Shown: positions 32,533 through 45,718, counted from the first letter of the stretch. The stretch is 64,000 nt of DNA from Blumeriella jaapii (GCA_009599575.1 VWND01000007.1:744001-808000), one strand, 5' to 3'. Notes: generated from the letters alone by a model not told the origin. Translations and numbers: made by a program.

Positions 32533-35500
32533 GATACAAATGGTTCTGGTGTTTGAGCCTATAGCCAAGCCTAAATTATTTTTGTGCTCTACCCGCTAGG
32601 AGCTCACGAGACAAGGCCAGACCAGGATCTCGTGACCTACAGACACTTATAGGCTACAGACTGTGGCTAGATCACCTCACTTAGACGCTGCAAAGAGATA
32701 CCAGCTTACGGTAGAAACGCGTCAACAGCCTCTAATCACAGAACGCGAATGGATCCGAGAACACAAAGCTTGAATTGCCCGGATATGAATAACGTGATTT
32801 CGCAACGAATATCAGGGGCTCTCGCGCTTACCTTCGCAAGTCTGTATATGCAATCTCAGCAACATGGCTCGAGGACCTTGACATGTCAGGAGCGGCTAGA
32901 ATGTACGCCCCAACATGCGAGTGGGATCTGGAATCGGGAACCGAGACTGAAGCTTGAGATGAGGAACGCAGATCGATTCGAAAGAAAGGCAGATCCGCTT
33001 TTGAAAACGCGAGACGGGATAGACACACATGCGTGCCAAAGCGGCCATCAACGCAGGCGGGTCACAGACAGCACAGCAACAAACACATGCCAACGAACGA
33101 TAGTGACCGAGGAGAACCGTCGTAGGAACCGAGAGAAAAGACTTAAGGATGCAGCAGACGGGTACGCGTGCGGCCAGAACACCAGTCCCCATGCTGAAGA
33201 TCATCTAAACATAGTAATTCCCTGCCAGGCCGAGAAGCCATGGAAGACTCCCCCCCATTTACCTGCGCTTGACAAGCGGCAACAGGCCTTCTGTGGCTCT
33301 GTGGGAGTATGGAAATAGATGGCCCTTCTGCTGCTATTTTGGATGATTCGCAGCATGGGCTGGATGCATGCACGAGGATCACGAGCTTGACGCGGCCACT
33401 CACACGGCCTCCCCCAAGCGCTGCGACGACGGCTGTGCCCCCGGGACGGCTCGCTGGGAATTGGTATTCTTAGGGCGTTGTTCTCACCACAGACTTCCCC
33501 TGCCGTTCCACGGTAGGAGAAGTGTCGATTTGATCTTCCTGGAGCACAGTTCTCGATCAACTGCTGCTGGAGAAGTGGTAGGTGCCGGGCCTAAAGCATA
33601 CTCCCCCTCAAGCTCGTAAAAGCTTCGTCACGTTATGTAAACGGAAGTTGCCATAACCCCCTCCTAGATAGGAACTCAACCTCAAAAAAATACCTTAGTA
33701 CTGTAGCACAGGGTGACATCCATAGGCTGTGCCTGAGAAAAAGCATGGGCAGAATCCTGATCACTACCAGAAATCAGTGAACGACCAGCTAGAACGAACA
33801 AAGGCAGGAATACGTCGATAGCTGGACCTTCATTTGAAACGTGATAAAAAGGAGTCTCACGGGAGAGAGTAGTGAAACTAATCTGCTTGCTGGTAAGTCG
33901 TTAGCACTGCCGTCCCGGCAAAGAACAGATCATGTGATTAGGAGTAGCGACAACGATTCGTCGCCAGACACGCAGTCCATACAACCAAGCTTGAGGCTTT
34001 CCGAACCCCTGATATTGGAGAGAAAGCCAACGTTTGTCATCGATTTTATCCCGATCGTCCCGGAGCCCCCATTCCTGGAGACCCACGGCAACACGGGTCG
34101 CTTGCTTGCGTTTTCTGTTCGGAGATATCGTCCTGATTCCGTCCGATGGAGCGCTACGGTGCCAAGTCTCGAAAACCAGAGTCAGCACTCGAACTCTGAG
34201 ATCCACACTTCGATCATGATCCAGGCACACGTACGGGATGCCGGGATGCCAAGCAGGCCGGGGTGGGTGATGGGTCGCGAGGGCGATTGCGATCACAAGT
34301 CGGTATTTGGAAATCCCGATCTACTTCACGTGGGTTGGGGGTGCAGGGTGGAATGAAGTCTATCCATAGAAGCAAGAGTCTTTCTTGCGCTCGAGTCCCC
34401 AGGAAAATCGAATCAAAGACGTACCCTGTACATCGATCGTATGTAGCGTCGTTGTGGAGGGGTCTCGTGTCGAGCTTCTGCTTCCAATGATCGCCAGACT
34501 CAGTGTTGCCAGTGTTGACAAGCCTAAGTAGACAGAGCACCCACCGTACCGTCCGTACCTCACCTTTCAAGCAGCAAGCAGCACAAGCTCGGTATAGGGT
34601 ATACCCCTAAAGCTTCTTCAAACCAATATCTGGTTGGCGACGACCCGAGACGGGACGGGCTTATTCAGATGCAGCCTTGTTTGGTTTGATCCTTTTACAG
34701 TACATTCGCTAAGCGAGATCTACACATGATTCGAGGAAGACGATCCGCGATCACGGTTGGTCTCGACACGGCCGGCCGGCCGGCCGAAGGTCCCAATTCT
34801 CCCCGATACCCCCATACACATGCCGCCTGGTCGGGACTGCATGCTCGTTTGTTGGAATTTACTTCCCCTTGTGCTCCGTACAGGCGGAGGAATTCTGCAC
34901 CCATCTTTCGGCCGTAAGGCCCTGCCCTCCCTCGCTGTACAGAGCGTGTGTACAGTACCTTGCTCTCTCCCCTTGCTCTCGCCTCGCCTCGTCTCGATCC
35001 TTGCTTGCGTCGTTTGCACCCTGCGTGTGGCATGGGCCATCGGATCTCTGAGCCATGTTCCCCCCTCGCCCGCCCCCCGAGCGTTGGAGGCTTACAGTAC
35101 TATGTACTGTAGGAGGCATGGCATCAAGGGAGAGCACGAGCACCCCCACCCACTCCACTGGCAAGGACCGGTCACTCATCTAAGAAAAGCCGAACGAGTA
35201 TCGCCTTGTTGTGGTTTCCACGTACAGTCTGTTTTTGTTTTTGTCTTCCTTGGTTTGTGCAGCTCTGACCGGCCTCGCTAAGCCGAGTGGAGTCTCTCAT
35301 CTTCTCTACATACATGACCAATCCGTCACCCACTTATCTAACAAGCCTGACATAAAATGGGGTATTCTGGACAATCCGCATCTAAGCAACCGACCATGAC
35401 ACTCAAACGTAAAGCGATAGGTGCAGGTTCCGTGGACGCCCTGCTATGTACTACCCAACTTCTCCATCTGTACCGAACCTGGCTTCCGCCTCCTTCACTC

Positions 35501-35703
35501 AATATGCTGGCGAACTGCGCTGAACGTGATTCCCGTCATCTGAAGATTCCGGCACTCGAAACATGCCTCTAACCGTGTGTGTGACAATCAGCCGCCGCCA
35601 ATGTCTGACCAGTCGCAGTGACGAGCGATTCCTGCTGACTGTTCCCGTAACGTGGCGCAAGTGCCGCATGCGAACCAGTCTGCTTGACGATTCTTCCCAT
35701 TCG

Positions 35704-36987
35704 TCAGCCAGTCCAAGTCGCTTCTTGGGTCCCTCTTGCGAGGTATCCCTGTCTTTCCAAAAATGCCGCTGAAGATGATGGAAGAGTACTGTCCAGGGGT
35801 CCGGTGCTCGCAGGCGGTGAAGTGTAATGGGAGGATGAGCTGTGTGATTCTTGTCTCGAGTGCTGGTCTGGATTGCGTGGCGGCAATTTCGCGGGCTTCT
35901 GATCGCCATTTCCATAGACCTCCATAGTCTCAATGTCAAATCGCTTCGAGCATCCATCTTCCATGTGCCTAGATCATAGATTAAGACATGTTGCGCCGAG
36001 GGTTAGGGGAACTAACCTTCTAAGGGTATCTTTCCTGGCGAAAAATCTGCTGCAGAAGTCGCACCTATGGTTTCTTTGTTTCATGTGGACACTCTGATGG
36101 TGCCTCTGTAAATCCGTCTTTCTCACAAATTTCTTGCTACAGTCTTTTATCAGACACGGAAAAGGATACTCTCGGCCTGCGTCGTGAGTTTCCATGTGAG
36201 CCTTGTAATTGTAGCTTCTTCCAAAGAGTTTCCCACAGCCCTTGACATTGCATTGGAAGTTGGCGTCCTCTTTGGTTGTAAGCCTCCGTGGCTGTCTCGT
36301 TCGCGCCAGAGTACTAGGGCGTCGTGCGGTCTGAGATTTTTCTTGAGTCCCTGGCCGTCTTTCGTACGAAAGAAGAGGAAGTGATGAAACCGAAGGGAGT
36401 TCATGTGATATATAGTCGACCTTCGGCCACCCCAGAGCAGCATTGGCGTGATAAAACTCTAAACTTCCAGGATAAGAACCAGCCATGGTACCGAGGAGGT
36501 TGTTATTTAGTGTGGAACTCATCAGCATATCGTCATGACCAGAGACGTATCCAGGTCGGTCTTCCATCTTGATACGGGAATCATAAGAGTGGCTCGAGTC
36601 AGACCGAGTACATATCTCTGACGTCGGAGCCGAAGAAAATGACGAACGCTGAGATAAATTGCCAGTAGGGAGTGGCGAGCCAGGAAGTATCGAGACTTCT
36701 GCACGATGAGTCGAGTAGATGTCGTTGCTGTACGCAGCCGATACTGCCGAATGGAATGGTGCAAATGGATCGAATTCTGCAGATAAGACATTGGGAGTGG
36801 ACTGCGCTGATCTCGAATCATCATGGTGTAGATGATCGGTATGCCAGTTATTGGTCGCTGGAGGCGATGGCATGGTGTTCACACCGTGCTCGGTGTCGGA
36901 GATGGCACACGAGTAAATTCCTAGGCCTTGGAGAGAATCGGTTGACTGATATCTTCTTGGTTCTCTGAGCTGGCGACGGATACTCAT
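35704..36987 (-). CDS. C2H2 zinc-finger transcription factor
   Basis: A nuclear DNA-binding regulator of unknown target. Two exons, 36017-36987 and 35704-35968, give 411 aa. The N-terminal ~240 residues are Ser/Pro-rich and probably disordered activation sequence. Three C2H2 fingers follow: CNVKGCGKLFGRSYNYKAHM-x3-H, CLIKDCSKKFVRKTDLQRHH-type, and CDFCSRFFARKDTLRRHM, the last split by a 48-nt intron that falls within the finger before its final His. The tail is acidic then Ser/Thr/Pro-rich. The start at 36987 is uncertain: an upstream frame from about 37067 (MMEMTPGSTRSPTPP) could be joined by a 49-nt intron at about 36965-37013 in correct phase, which would lengthen the N-terminus. It sits alone in a gene-poor region. 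Confidence 0.82.
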
Positions 36988-39900
36988 AGACTTGCTGATG
37001 ACCGGAGGTGTACTTGTAGGGCGGAGTTGGTGAACGGGTAGATCCTGGGGTCATCTCCATCATTGTGGTAGTAACAGATGGCGAGGAAAAGGAAACAAAG
37101 GTTCTGAACGGCTTCGAACAGTCAAAAATTTCCGGAAATGACCACACTTTATCGATAAGCTGTGGTTCGATTTGAAAGTGCCGATCTGAGTGTGGCAGCC
37201 TGATTGGTGACTTCACGTGTAGTACTGTTGGTGGGATGACGGGCACCTGTAAGTGGCTTGAAGGAAGTGCAATTGACGCCGCTATGCAAGCTTGATGTAT
37301 GGGCGCCACCACAAGAATAGCTGTGCAGAGACTCTGAAGACAGAAAGCTTGGTTGATGGAGGAAGACCAGCGACGGTTGACGAAGAGTCGAAGGGGATCC
37401 CAAGGCAGACTTAAGCTACAGCTTCCCCTACATCAAACACTGATCCTTAACGAAGAGAATGGATCCAATCAACGCAAGCTTGCGGCCCTTGATCAAAATT
37501 GGTAGAGCGGCAGTGCTAGACAGGAATAAACTCCTCCTGGAAACGATGGAAGTGGAACAGCACCGGGCTGTAGGGCAGGGGGTGCTAGATATTTAGAACT
37601 CCTAGCTCATGGTTGCCAAATGACTGCTTCGAGCTGCAGGCGTGCGTTTGATCTGGAAGCGTGCAATTCCCCAAAAGACTTAGCGCAGTATCGAATCCAA
37701 AAAAAAGGTATCAAATCAGATGCCTGGGGTCTGTGGCGCACTGTCCCAGCCCATCCCCATGTCTGGCAGGCAGCAGGTCCCGGTTCCACCTGGATCGGAT
37801 GGCGGAGAAGCGTGGCGATTGGCCCTGACCCGGGACGACCACGGGGGGAGGGGGGGTCACAGTGAAGGACGAGCTTGCAGGCTGACATGATGCCCAGTAG
37901 AAATTGAGGTACGGATAGGAGCAGACCCTGAGACGGAGTCGCGAGTTGCTATACTCTATCTAGCCATGTCAACATCGAATCTGCTGTCTACCACTGACAA
38001 CCGCTAGCAACAAGCGTAGAGCAAGTGAGTGAGTGAGTGAGTGACCTTGCTGCCTACACAGCGCTCATCTCAGGGTCCAGAGTACTCGTACTGTCCTGTA
38101 ACTCGTAGAATGCAGTGCACTACAGTCCATGTCGTCGCAGCCAACCCATCCCGGCTGTGCTGAGACGGGCGTAGTAGTTGGAACGACATCGAAATGAGGT
38201 TTAGGCTCGGTGAGAGGTGCCATGTATGTACTGTACTGTAGCTTAGGGTGTATGATGGAGATTTCTTCCTCTCGGATTCACTGGCTCGCTCAGGAGCCAA
38301 TCTCGTTCGCCGCGCTACCAACAAGCGACGGTAGGGTGGCAGGGGCTTCAGCTCTGCAGCACATCACCGAGTAGCAGGCAGCGTTCTATTGTGGTACTGT
38401 AAGGGAGGTAAGTCAACTTGAACGTGAGTGGATAAGCGGCTCGATCATCGATACAGCCCATTGAAAAGGTGTCCGCGAGCAGAGTACATCGGAAAGCTTG
38501 ATGCTCTGGACATCCCAAAGTCCAAGTGAGCGAGCGATGTTTTGCGCCTTTCCGATCCGTCATCAAAGCTCCAAGGCATCACACTTCTCGGGAACAAAGT
38601 GACGAAAGTCGGGGCCGGTTGTTCGTGGTTGCCAGTGTTCTCGGTAAACATGGGACGCGATGAGTTCGCAAGTCGGTTTCGTACAGTAAGTCAAACAAAC
38701 ACCTTGTCCTGGAGAGCAACTCCGGCCAGACCAGCGTGCGACCACCCAAGGCGCGCACCGTAAAGGGAGTGAGCTCGGTATGTCAGGCGCTGATTTAGGC
38801 TTTCCCACGCTCCTAGACAAATCAGCACAGTAGATGCGGATCCAAAACATGGTCGCGAAGCAGCGTCCGGAGTCGTGGATTGCGATATTCGAGGAGGCTG
38901 CTTTGCTGGTAGCGTTTCTAGCGTCCATCGAAGCCTATCCCTGTACCGGGATCTTTAGTCGCGACGGCGCCAGAGTTAAGACAGCTGCTAACCGCGGCTA
39001 CTGGTAAGGCCTGTAGAGCAAGATCGTCGAGAAGATCTGATAGGCTCGCTCGTATAAGCAGATAGCGACGAGCTTGGCGGAACGGAAACACAGCCTCGAG
39101 GAGTTAGACGGGAGGAGTAGAAGCTTTCCAAGACTTCGCAAAGATCAGGAGGTGGCTAGTTTGCAATCTGGGTTCGAAGTGACCTGCTGGGCTTCTTCAG
39201 TCCCCCCAGGTCGATTCTGACATGATGCAATGATTCGTCGTGAGCATCTGAAGTAAGCAGGAGGCTTTTATCAGCGGCCTGACAAGAAAATTCGGTGATG
39301 CATCATTGACCCCAGCACAGGGATCAAGCCGAGTCTTCCAAGTACGACCAAATGGAGCATCGTCGTTAACAAGATCCGGGAACAATAGGGACACAATGGC
39401 AAAGAACATTGTGCCGAAATCGAAATACGAGCTGTCCAATGGAAAAATACTCCCTGAAGGAAGAGGGGCCCCTGAGCCTCAATCTTGCTAATATAGCATT
39501 TGACGGCATCTAGTTTGTCGGTATAAAACGTTTCATACAAGCTTAAATATGCCGCAGCGGAAGGCCGAAGCGGATGCTTGAAAAGTCTAGCTTTGTAGCG
39601 AGGCCATTGCCAAAGTGCCGGTGAATATCCGGTACCTCAGTACACATCGAACGCTTCAGCCTCAGTTAGGTAAGCATAGCCGTTGTGACGGCATCGAAAA
39701 GTACCTTCAGAAATCTTGTCCTGCTGGCTGATTAGAAATACGTCGCAATGGAGTTTCACGCGCCTTGAGCCAATTAGCTACCTTTCTTTTCAAGACGTCC
39801 TTCGTATCTACACAGGTGAGCGTTGATCAGCTTCGATTTTCGACTGAAAACCAAACCTACCACTCTCACGGTCAATTTGTTATGATTCGAGAGACAGAAG

Positions 39901-40091
39901 AATCTTAAAGAAGCGGACATTGTTCATTCATTGTACTATTTCGATTGGTCGCTCGCAAACATTACCAAAAAGGCCCTCGGGCGAATTCCAGAACGCCTGC
40001 TGCAATGCTGAAAGATGTGATGGATGGCCAACGAAGAAATGCGAAGCTTCGACCAAACTTCGAGTAAGGAAATTCATGAGTTCAAGACCTT
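36988..40091. other. Gene-poor region between the C2H2 gene and ATG18
   Basis: About 3.1 kb without a confident gene. It includes the C2H2 promoter or 5' exon region (to about 37400), a GTGA tandem run at about 38026-38043, single TACAGTAC-type motifs near 38090 and 38228, and a possible decayed reading frame at 39197-39625. Other open frames are short and without motifs. Confidence 0.45.
39197..39625 (-). pseudogene. Possible decayed or unrecognised protein-coding stretch
   Basis: On the minus strand one frame from about 39620 to 39460 reads as a plausible globular sequence (WPRYKARLF, YLSLYETFYTDKLDAVK). A second frame from about 39500 to 39197 reads SSYFDFGTMFFAIVSLLFPD and continues to a stop. 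The two overlap and no GT-AG intron joining them in phase was found. No start codon or upstream exon was identified and I do not recognise a family. It may be a broken gene, or chance. Confidence 0.2.
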
Positions 40092-41555
40092 TCAATTGCT
40101 ATAGTCAATCGCTGACTGGTCGAGCTTATCATCACCCTCTAGAACACTAGGTTTGTGTTAGGAGACACGCAAAACGAATCAAGACAGCCAACCGACTTAC
40201 GAGTACTGCTTCACCAAAACACCCTCGCCACCATTTTCCATATCAATGCTGAAGACATAGAAACCTCCATCACTTGTAACAATCATTACTTGCGGACTGC
40301 TGCTGCTCATGGCGACCACGCTTCGAAGTGGACCCCCAGTCGAGTTGAGCCCCGTGCCACTCCTGGGCAATTTGATGAATGCGAAGTCTCTCATAGGCTC
40401 CCACATTTCCGTAACAGCATGTGGCAGATATCCACCAACAACGCCGGCAACACTTTTCCCCATTATCTGCGATGAACGTCGAAGCATACTTCCGATAGTA
40501 CCACGACCTGGGCGATTAGCTTCAGGTACCTCGACCGCATCACTTCCTGACGGTGTTTCCGTTGTAGGCGAGTCCGTACCGCTGTCGTAACTTCGAGAGC
40601 GAGACCGGCCCCATCTATCATTCAATGGTTTTGACGAGTCTGGCAGGACTGGACCACCCAGACGGAAGATATGAACCGTATCCGTTGTAGAAGACACACA
40701 GAGCAAAGTCGAGCTCAGATTAAAAGACATACTGTAGATTGTTGAAGGGTATGTCCCACGTCGGAATTGGTATAGCTTGGTGCCTTTTGGTAGCGAAAAT
40801 ACTCTTATAATGGTCCCCGTCTCTGAAGCGGTCGCCAACAGTGTCCCGTCGTTGTTGAGAGCTATACATGACAACGGTGCCCGATGAGCTTCTACCACAT
40901 TCAGAGCTTCTAATTTCAAGGTATCGAATATGAGAACATCGCCAGTGGTCGGCGCAACAAAGGTCGACAGTGGCGGCGCATGTGAAGGTCGTTTATCGCC
41001 CGTCTCTTCTCTCGGTTTAGGTAAAGGGTATGCGATGTAGCAGTTCTCGGATGAAGGAGCAAGGGCGCAAATGGCATTGGGATTCGGCGAAGTGGCGATT
41101 GTGTAGAGAAGGGTCATGTTTGAAATATCGTATAGATAGATCTCCTCCTCTAGCACTACGGCCAGTCGCTTTCGGTTCAGCCGGACGGCAAGGACGGCAG
41201 AAGGAAATGTAAGCTCGCAGATGATCGAGGATCTCTACAAGGCAATCAGTGAGTAAAACATGGCGGGACCTACATGCTAGAGGCAATTAAAAGGGACTAC
41301 CTTGGTGTTCTGAATGACGAGATGTCTAGGGGACAAGATGAGGGCGACCAAAGAAGTCGAGAACAGCATCTCCACAAGGGCCACGTTCCCATTATCACTG
41401 CTGAATATCTTTGCAAAGGGATCTGTGTGGTAGATTCGGAAACCTCGGGACGTGCCTAGAGAAAGCGTCAGTAGTGCTCCAGGACACGGAGCCGTGGACT
41501 TACCAACGGCAAGACAGCTGTAGTCCTGGTTGAACGTCACAAAATTCATAGCCAT
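40092..41555 (-). CDS. ATG18: Autophagy PROPPIN Atg18
   Basis: A seven-bladed WD40 propeller that binds PI3P and PI(3,5)P2 and works with Atg2 at the growing autophagosome and at the vacuole. Four exons (41504-41555, 41301-41455, 40201-41234, 40092-40146) give 431 aa. The start reads [20 protein letters not shown], the standard family N-terminus. The lipid-binding FRRG motif is at about residues 226-229, followed by [12 protein letters not shown]. The last exon of 55 nt supplies the conserved tail after KQYS (VLEGDDKL...); an uninterrupted ORF would stop at the intron and miss it. A Ser/Thr-rich insert at about 270-310 is typical of fungal Atg18. It is divergent from the wybutosine gene, with 419 bp between starts. 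Confidence 0.93.
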
Positions 41556-41974
41556 AGTTGCTATGAGGCTGCGCGCCTGGCAGCAGCTTCCGGGTGGCTG
41601 GTCGGAGAAAGAGGGTGGGCAAAGCAGAGAGCTAGCCAGCTGAAGAGGGCACGTCAGGAAAGGGCCAGAGTTGCACTGTCAAGCCAAGGTCGTAGGTGTT
41701 TGTGAGTATTGGGTTGTCGTCGGCGTAGTCATTGATGCGTAGAATGCGACGGTCCCATCAGTACCTGCGTTGTGGTTGAGGTTGTCTGGGCTTCGTCGCT
41801 TGCATCTCCCAGAAGCCGGGATGAGGCTAAGGCAGAGGCAGGTTGGTGGTGGGGTTGGAAGCTTTGACCACACCTTAATTCGGCCTTGAAGTTTTTCCGC
41901 CGCTTAGCGTCTTTCACCTCGCTAAACATCGAGACGATGTCAATATCTTCAATCACCAGTATCAACGCATCGAC
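41556..41974. promoter_or_regulatory. Divergent promoter region, ATG18 / TYW4
   Basis: This 419-bp interval lies between the start codons of two head-to-head genes and should contain both promoters. No gene or repeat is present. Specific transcription-factor sites could not be assigned. Confidence 0.5.
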
Positions 41975-44900
41975 ATGAAGGGACCTCCAGCATCTGCAAG
42001 CGCAATGCCCGCGCGTGCGGTAAGAACCAAGGCGCAGAACCAAGATGACTCGATCATGGGAGTAAGTCAGGCTTTGAATCAACTTTTTTCTCCTATGTCT
42101 TGATTTCAACCGCGGAAACTCAGTGGCCCTCGGATCTGATCGGCTTCTTTTCTGCCTCCTGGCTCGAGAGAGCTGCTAAGGGACCATCCAGACTTGAGGC
42201 TTATGGATACATATCGTTGGCTTGTTCACTTGTATTCTCATATGAAATTCTCTTTTCAGAATGATCTATAGCTACCTCGAGCCGATAGGCTTACTTTGTC
42301 AGACAAACAACAGTAGCATTGTCTCCAAACGAAGTGTCGAACGTCTATACTATCCAAACGAGCCTCAGTATTTCCGCCACTTTGTCAAGAAACCTCAGAG
42401 ACGTTCTCCGCTTATTAATCGCGGCTATTGGCTGCGAATAAAAGCCGTCGATCAGGTCGTACGTCAATTTCTGGATCAAGACTCTTCGAAGACAAAAGTG
42501 GTTATCAATCTAGGATGCGGTTAGTGAGTGAAGACAGAAATTCTTACCATAGAAGGGACTAATGAAATAGTGATCCGCTCCCGTGGCAATGTTTTCATCG
42601 CTGTCCGGAGGCATGTGAGGGCGCAGTCTTCATTGACATTGACTACAAAGATCTCATCATCAAGAAGAGAGCGGTGGTCCAGGCTACCAAGGAACTCAAT
42701 TCGATGCTCACAAACACTCAGGTATCTGAGGGAGATGTATTGTTTCAAAGTGATCAATACATCCAGCTTGGCTGTGATCTGAGAGATCTTGGGACGCTGA
42801 GACGAGTTCTGTCAGACGTGATCGATGTCGATAACTGTAAGTCCAACCAGATCTATCATCATGATAGAGTCATTACTGGCTTTGGTGATCCCCAAGCCAG
42901 ACGCAGATTTAACAATTTATTGCCATGAATTATCTAGGATGAGTTTGTCTCCGGGCACTCGAAACATACCATGATCCCGAACTAACTATAGCAACTGACT
43001 CTTGCTAGGCTCAATCTTGTTCGCTGCGGAGGTCTCCATTACCTATATGTCCGTAGAATCAGCCGATGCTTTGATTGCATGGGCTAGCAAGCTTCCCGAA
43101 GGTGTGAGGTCCATGTCTTTACGCATTGTATATCAACTGATTCGATTTAGCCCGCTTCTGTCTCCTTGAGCAGCTCATCCCCGACAGCAACAGCCATCCG
43201 TTCTCTCAGACCATGATGGCTCATTTTGACAAACTACGAACACCTTTGGGAGCTGTTCGTAAATACCCTACTGAGGACGACCAGCAAGCTCGCTTCTACG
43301 GCCTTGGATGGCCAAATGTCTCGATATGCAATCTTTGGAAGCTGTGGGGTTCAACGGACTTTATATCCGCCGAGGAGCGTAGATCTCTTGACGCCATCGA
43401 GCCCTTTGACGAATGGGAAGAATTTGCGTTATTTGGGTGCCATTACTTCTTGCTGGTCGCAAACACCGGGGCTAGTTTGACGGGTGTTGAGGCTTGTGGA
43501 AATCAAAGAGCACCCCCGGAATCTCCCCCCCAGACCAATGCAATTTTACAAATGCATTCCACCTTTTCAGCATATCCGAAAGACCAAGGGTTTAGACGCT
43601 TCGCAGCACCCATGCCGCTCAAGGGTCCAAATCGGGCTCAAGATAGATTCGGAGTCTTCGGGGGCATGGGCTTAACGACTCGAGTGGATTCTTATGATGA
43701 ATATAGCCTCGAAAAAACCGAACCTTGCACCGTCAGCCATCACGGGTCTGCCATGACTCCATCTAGCAGAATGTGCCATACCATGACGGACCTAGGCGAT
43801 TGTTCACTATTAGTCGGCGGCAGAACATCCCCAGACAATGCATCGAAAGAGTGTTGGCTATTCCACAAGTGGCTCGGCACATGGGAACGTGTAGACGATC
43901 TGCCTTGGCCTCTATATCGCCACCGAGCGACGTTTCTGGGCCACGGCTACGTGCTTGTATCGCCAGGAAGGGTCGATTCCAGGACGATTGCTCCTGGGTA
44001 TCTTGTTTGGCATCGGCGGACGGGCTGGGTAGAATGTGCATACCCTGAAGAACCGGGACCACCTCCTTCTTATGGCGCTGTTTTCTTCTTGTCCGAAGCA
44101 GAATTGTCCCAGAATCTCGAATGCAGCAGAACTGGCATCCTTGCTGGTGGAATGTCTATCGACTCGTGTGTGCTTGGGGATGTCTGGCAGTGGACTCTAC
44201 AAGGCTTATCGAGCGAGGTAGTTGCCCCATGGGTATTTTCTTTGGCTACTCATTTAGCTAAATGATCTCTAGAAGCCAAAAATAAGTTTCCGTCGTATCG
44301 AGAAATTCGGCTCCGACCATCTAGTCGCTCGTTTCGGCGCTACTGCCCTCGAATACCAGGGTAGCATTTACATTGTTGGCGGCATCATTGGGGACATGAT
44401 CATAAGGTCCACGCAGGATTTATGCGTACTCAAGGTTGAGGGGGGTATCGCTTCGGTTTTCAGAGCTGACCTTAATCTCAACCCCAGACCTCTTCTCATA
44501 GGCTCAACTGTGGTCGCTTCCAGGCAAACACTAGTAATCACCGGGGGATCAGCCGTGTGCTTTTCTTTTGGAACGTATTGGAACAAAGGATGTTACAACC
44601 TCTTTGGCGAAAACGCAGCTGCATCTGCTTCAAGTTCGAAATCAGCCCCTGAGACCTGGACACTAACTCGGACGGTGGCTCAGGTCCCTAAGAAAAGTGT
44701 GGAATTTTCTGGCGCCGTAGACCCTGCTCAACTTGTCAGTGTTGCGAGGGTAAGGCTCGGACCATCAACGGATTTTGATCAGATTGTCCAAGCTGGTACG
44801 CCTACGATATTAGAGAATATGGAAATCGGCCCCTGTGTCACAGCTTGGACCAAAGACTATCTGAAGGAAAAGGTGGGAACCGAGAGAGAAGTAGGTGTTT

Positions 44901-45718
44901 GCCGACCCAAGAAGTGGTGAGGTTGCTGACGAAACAGATCATCGTCCACGAAGCGAAAACCGAGCACATGAATTTCAAGTCGAAGAACTTCACCTACTCC
45001 TCGAAGCGCTTTGGAGATTTCATGGACCAAATTGAAGCCGGCGAGAAACTCTACCTCCGCTCGCTCTCCTTAGACAAGCCCTCGGAACAGCCTGCAGACA
45101 TCGCCAGGGACTTCCCCTCCCTTGCTGCGGACTTTCGACTCCCCGCAGAATTGTCACTCGTCACGGAAAATGCGCACAGTTCCCCTCTACGCATTTCCGG
45201 GCCCGTCAATATGTGGCTGCATTATGATGTGAGCCACAACACTCTCACGGCACGAGACTCTCTAACATGGACAGGTCATGGCGAACGTTTACTGTCAAGT
45301 TCGGGGTTCTAAGCGACTTATCCTTTTCCCGCCCTCGGACGTCAGGCACTTCGAGATCGAAGCCGGATTGTCCAGCTCGCACATCAACGTGTTCGACGAA
45401 CTCGCCCATTCCCGACTCGGGGGCACGCATCCCTACGAAGCTCTCCTCGGACCAGGAGACCTGCTGTTCCTGCCGCCGCTGTGGCTGCACACGGCGACGC
45501 CCACGTCCGCAGTCAGCGTTGCCGTCAACGTTTTCTTCCGTAACCTCTCGGCTGGCTACGCTGCCGGGAAGGACGTCTACGGCAACCGGGACTTGCAGGC
45601 GTATGAGAAGGGCCGGCAGGATATCGCCAAGATTGTCAGGGGCTTTGAACATCTGCCTCGGGATGTGAGGGGGTTCTATCTGCAGAGATTAGCTGACGAG
45701 CTGGCGCCGAATGTCTAG
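41975..45718 (+). CDS. PPM2: tRNA wybutosine-synthesizing protein 4 (leucine carboxyl methyltransferase 2, Ppm2)
   Basis: Catalyses the last steps of wybutosine formation at G37 of tRNA-Phe: SAM-dependent methylation and methoxycarbonylation of the side chain. Eight exons (41975-42061, 42303-42523, 42571-42836, 43009-43101, 43151-44217, 44273-44872, 44938-45228, 45275-45718) give 1022 aa with all phases consistent. The N-terminal leucine carboxyl methyltransferase domain has [18 protein letters not shown] and the SAM motif [14 protein letters not shown] Kelch-like beta-propeller occupies about residues 400-780 ([35 protein letters not shown]). The C-terminal JmjC-like domain has [19 protein letters not shown] with the His-x-Asp pair and [14 protein letters not shown]. 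The first intron (241 nt) is the longest and separates a 29-residue exon. Confidence 0.93.

Larger units (their letters stand above)
31366..35703. other. Long gene-poor region
   Basis: About 4.3 kb without a supportable protein gene. It holds a 13-bp tandem array at 32063-32114, a doubled AGTTATAGCTTCT at about 31697-31724, the UUCG-hairpin repeats and tRNA-like block described separately at 32306-32532, an A-rich tract (plus strand) at about 32250-32300, and scattered TACAGTAC motifs near 34695-35115. Open frames at 32749-33318 and 33841-34356 are the longest but lack motifs or introns with family support. Confidence 0.5.

Noticed and set aside
32749..33318. 189-codon plus-strand frame
   Set aside because: No motif, no splice or codon support, and composition resembles non-coding DNA; left unannotated.
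33841..34356. 171-codon plus-strand frame
   Set aside because: No recognisable domain, and the opposite strand is equally open over the same stretch.
39150..39185. TGGCTAGTTTG followed by GGTTCGAAGTGACC, resembling tRNA A- and B-boxes
   Set aside because: The boxes are too close together and no cloverleaf could be drawn.
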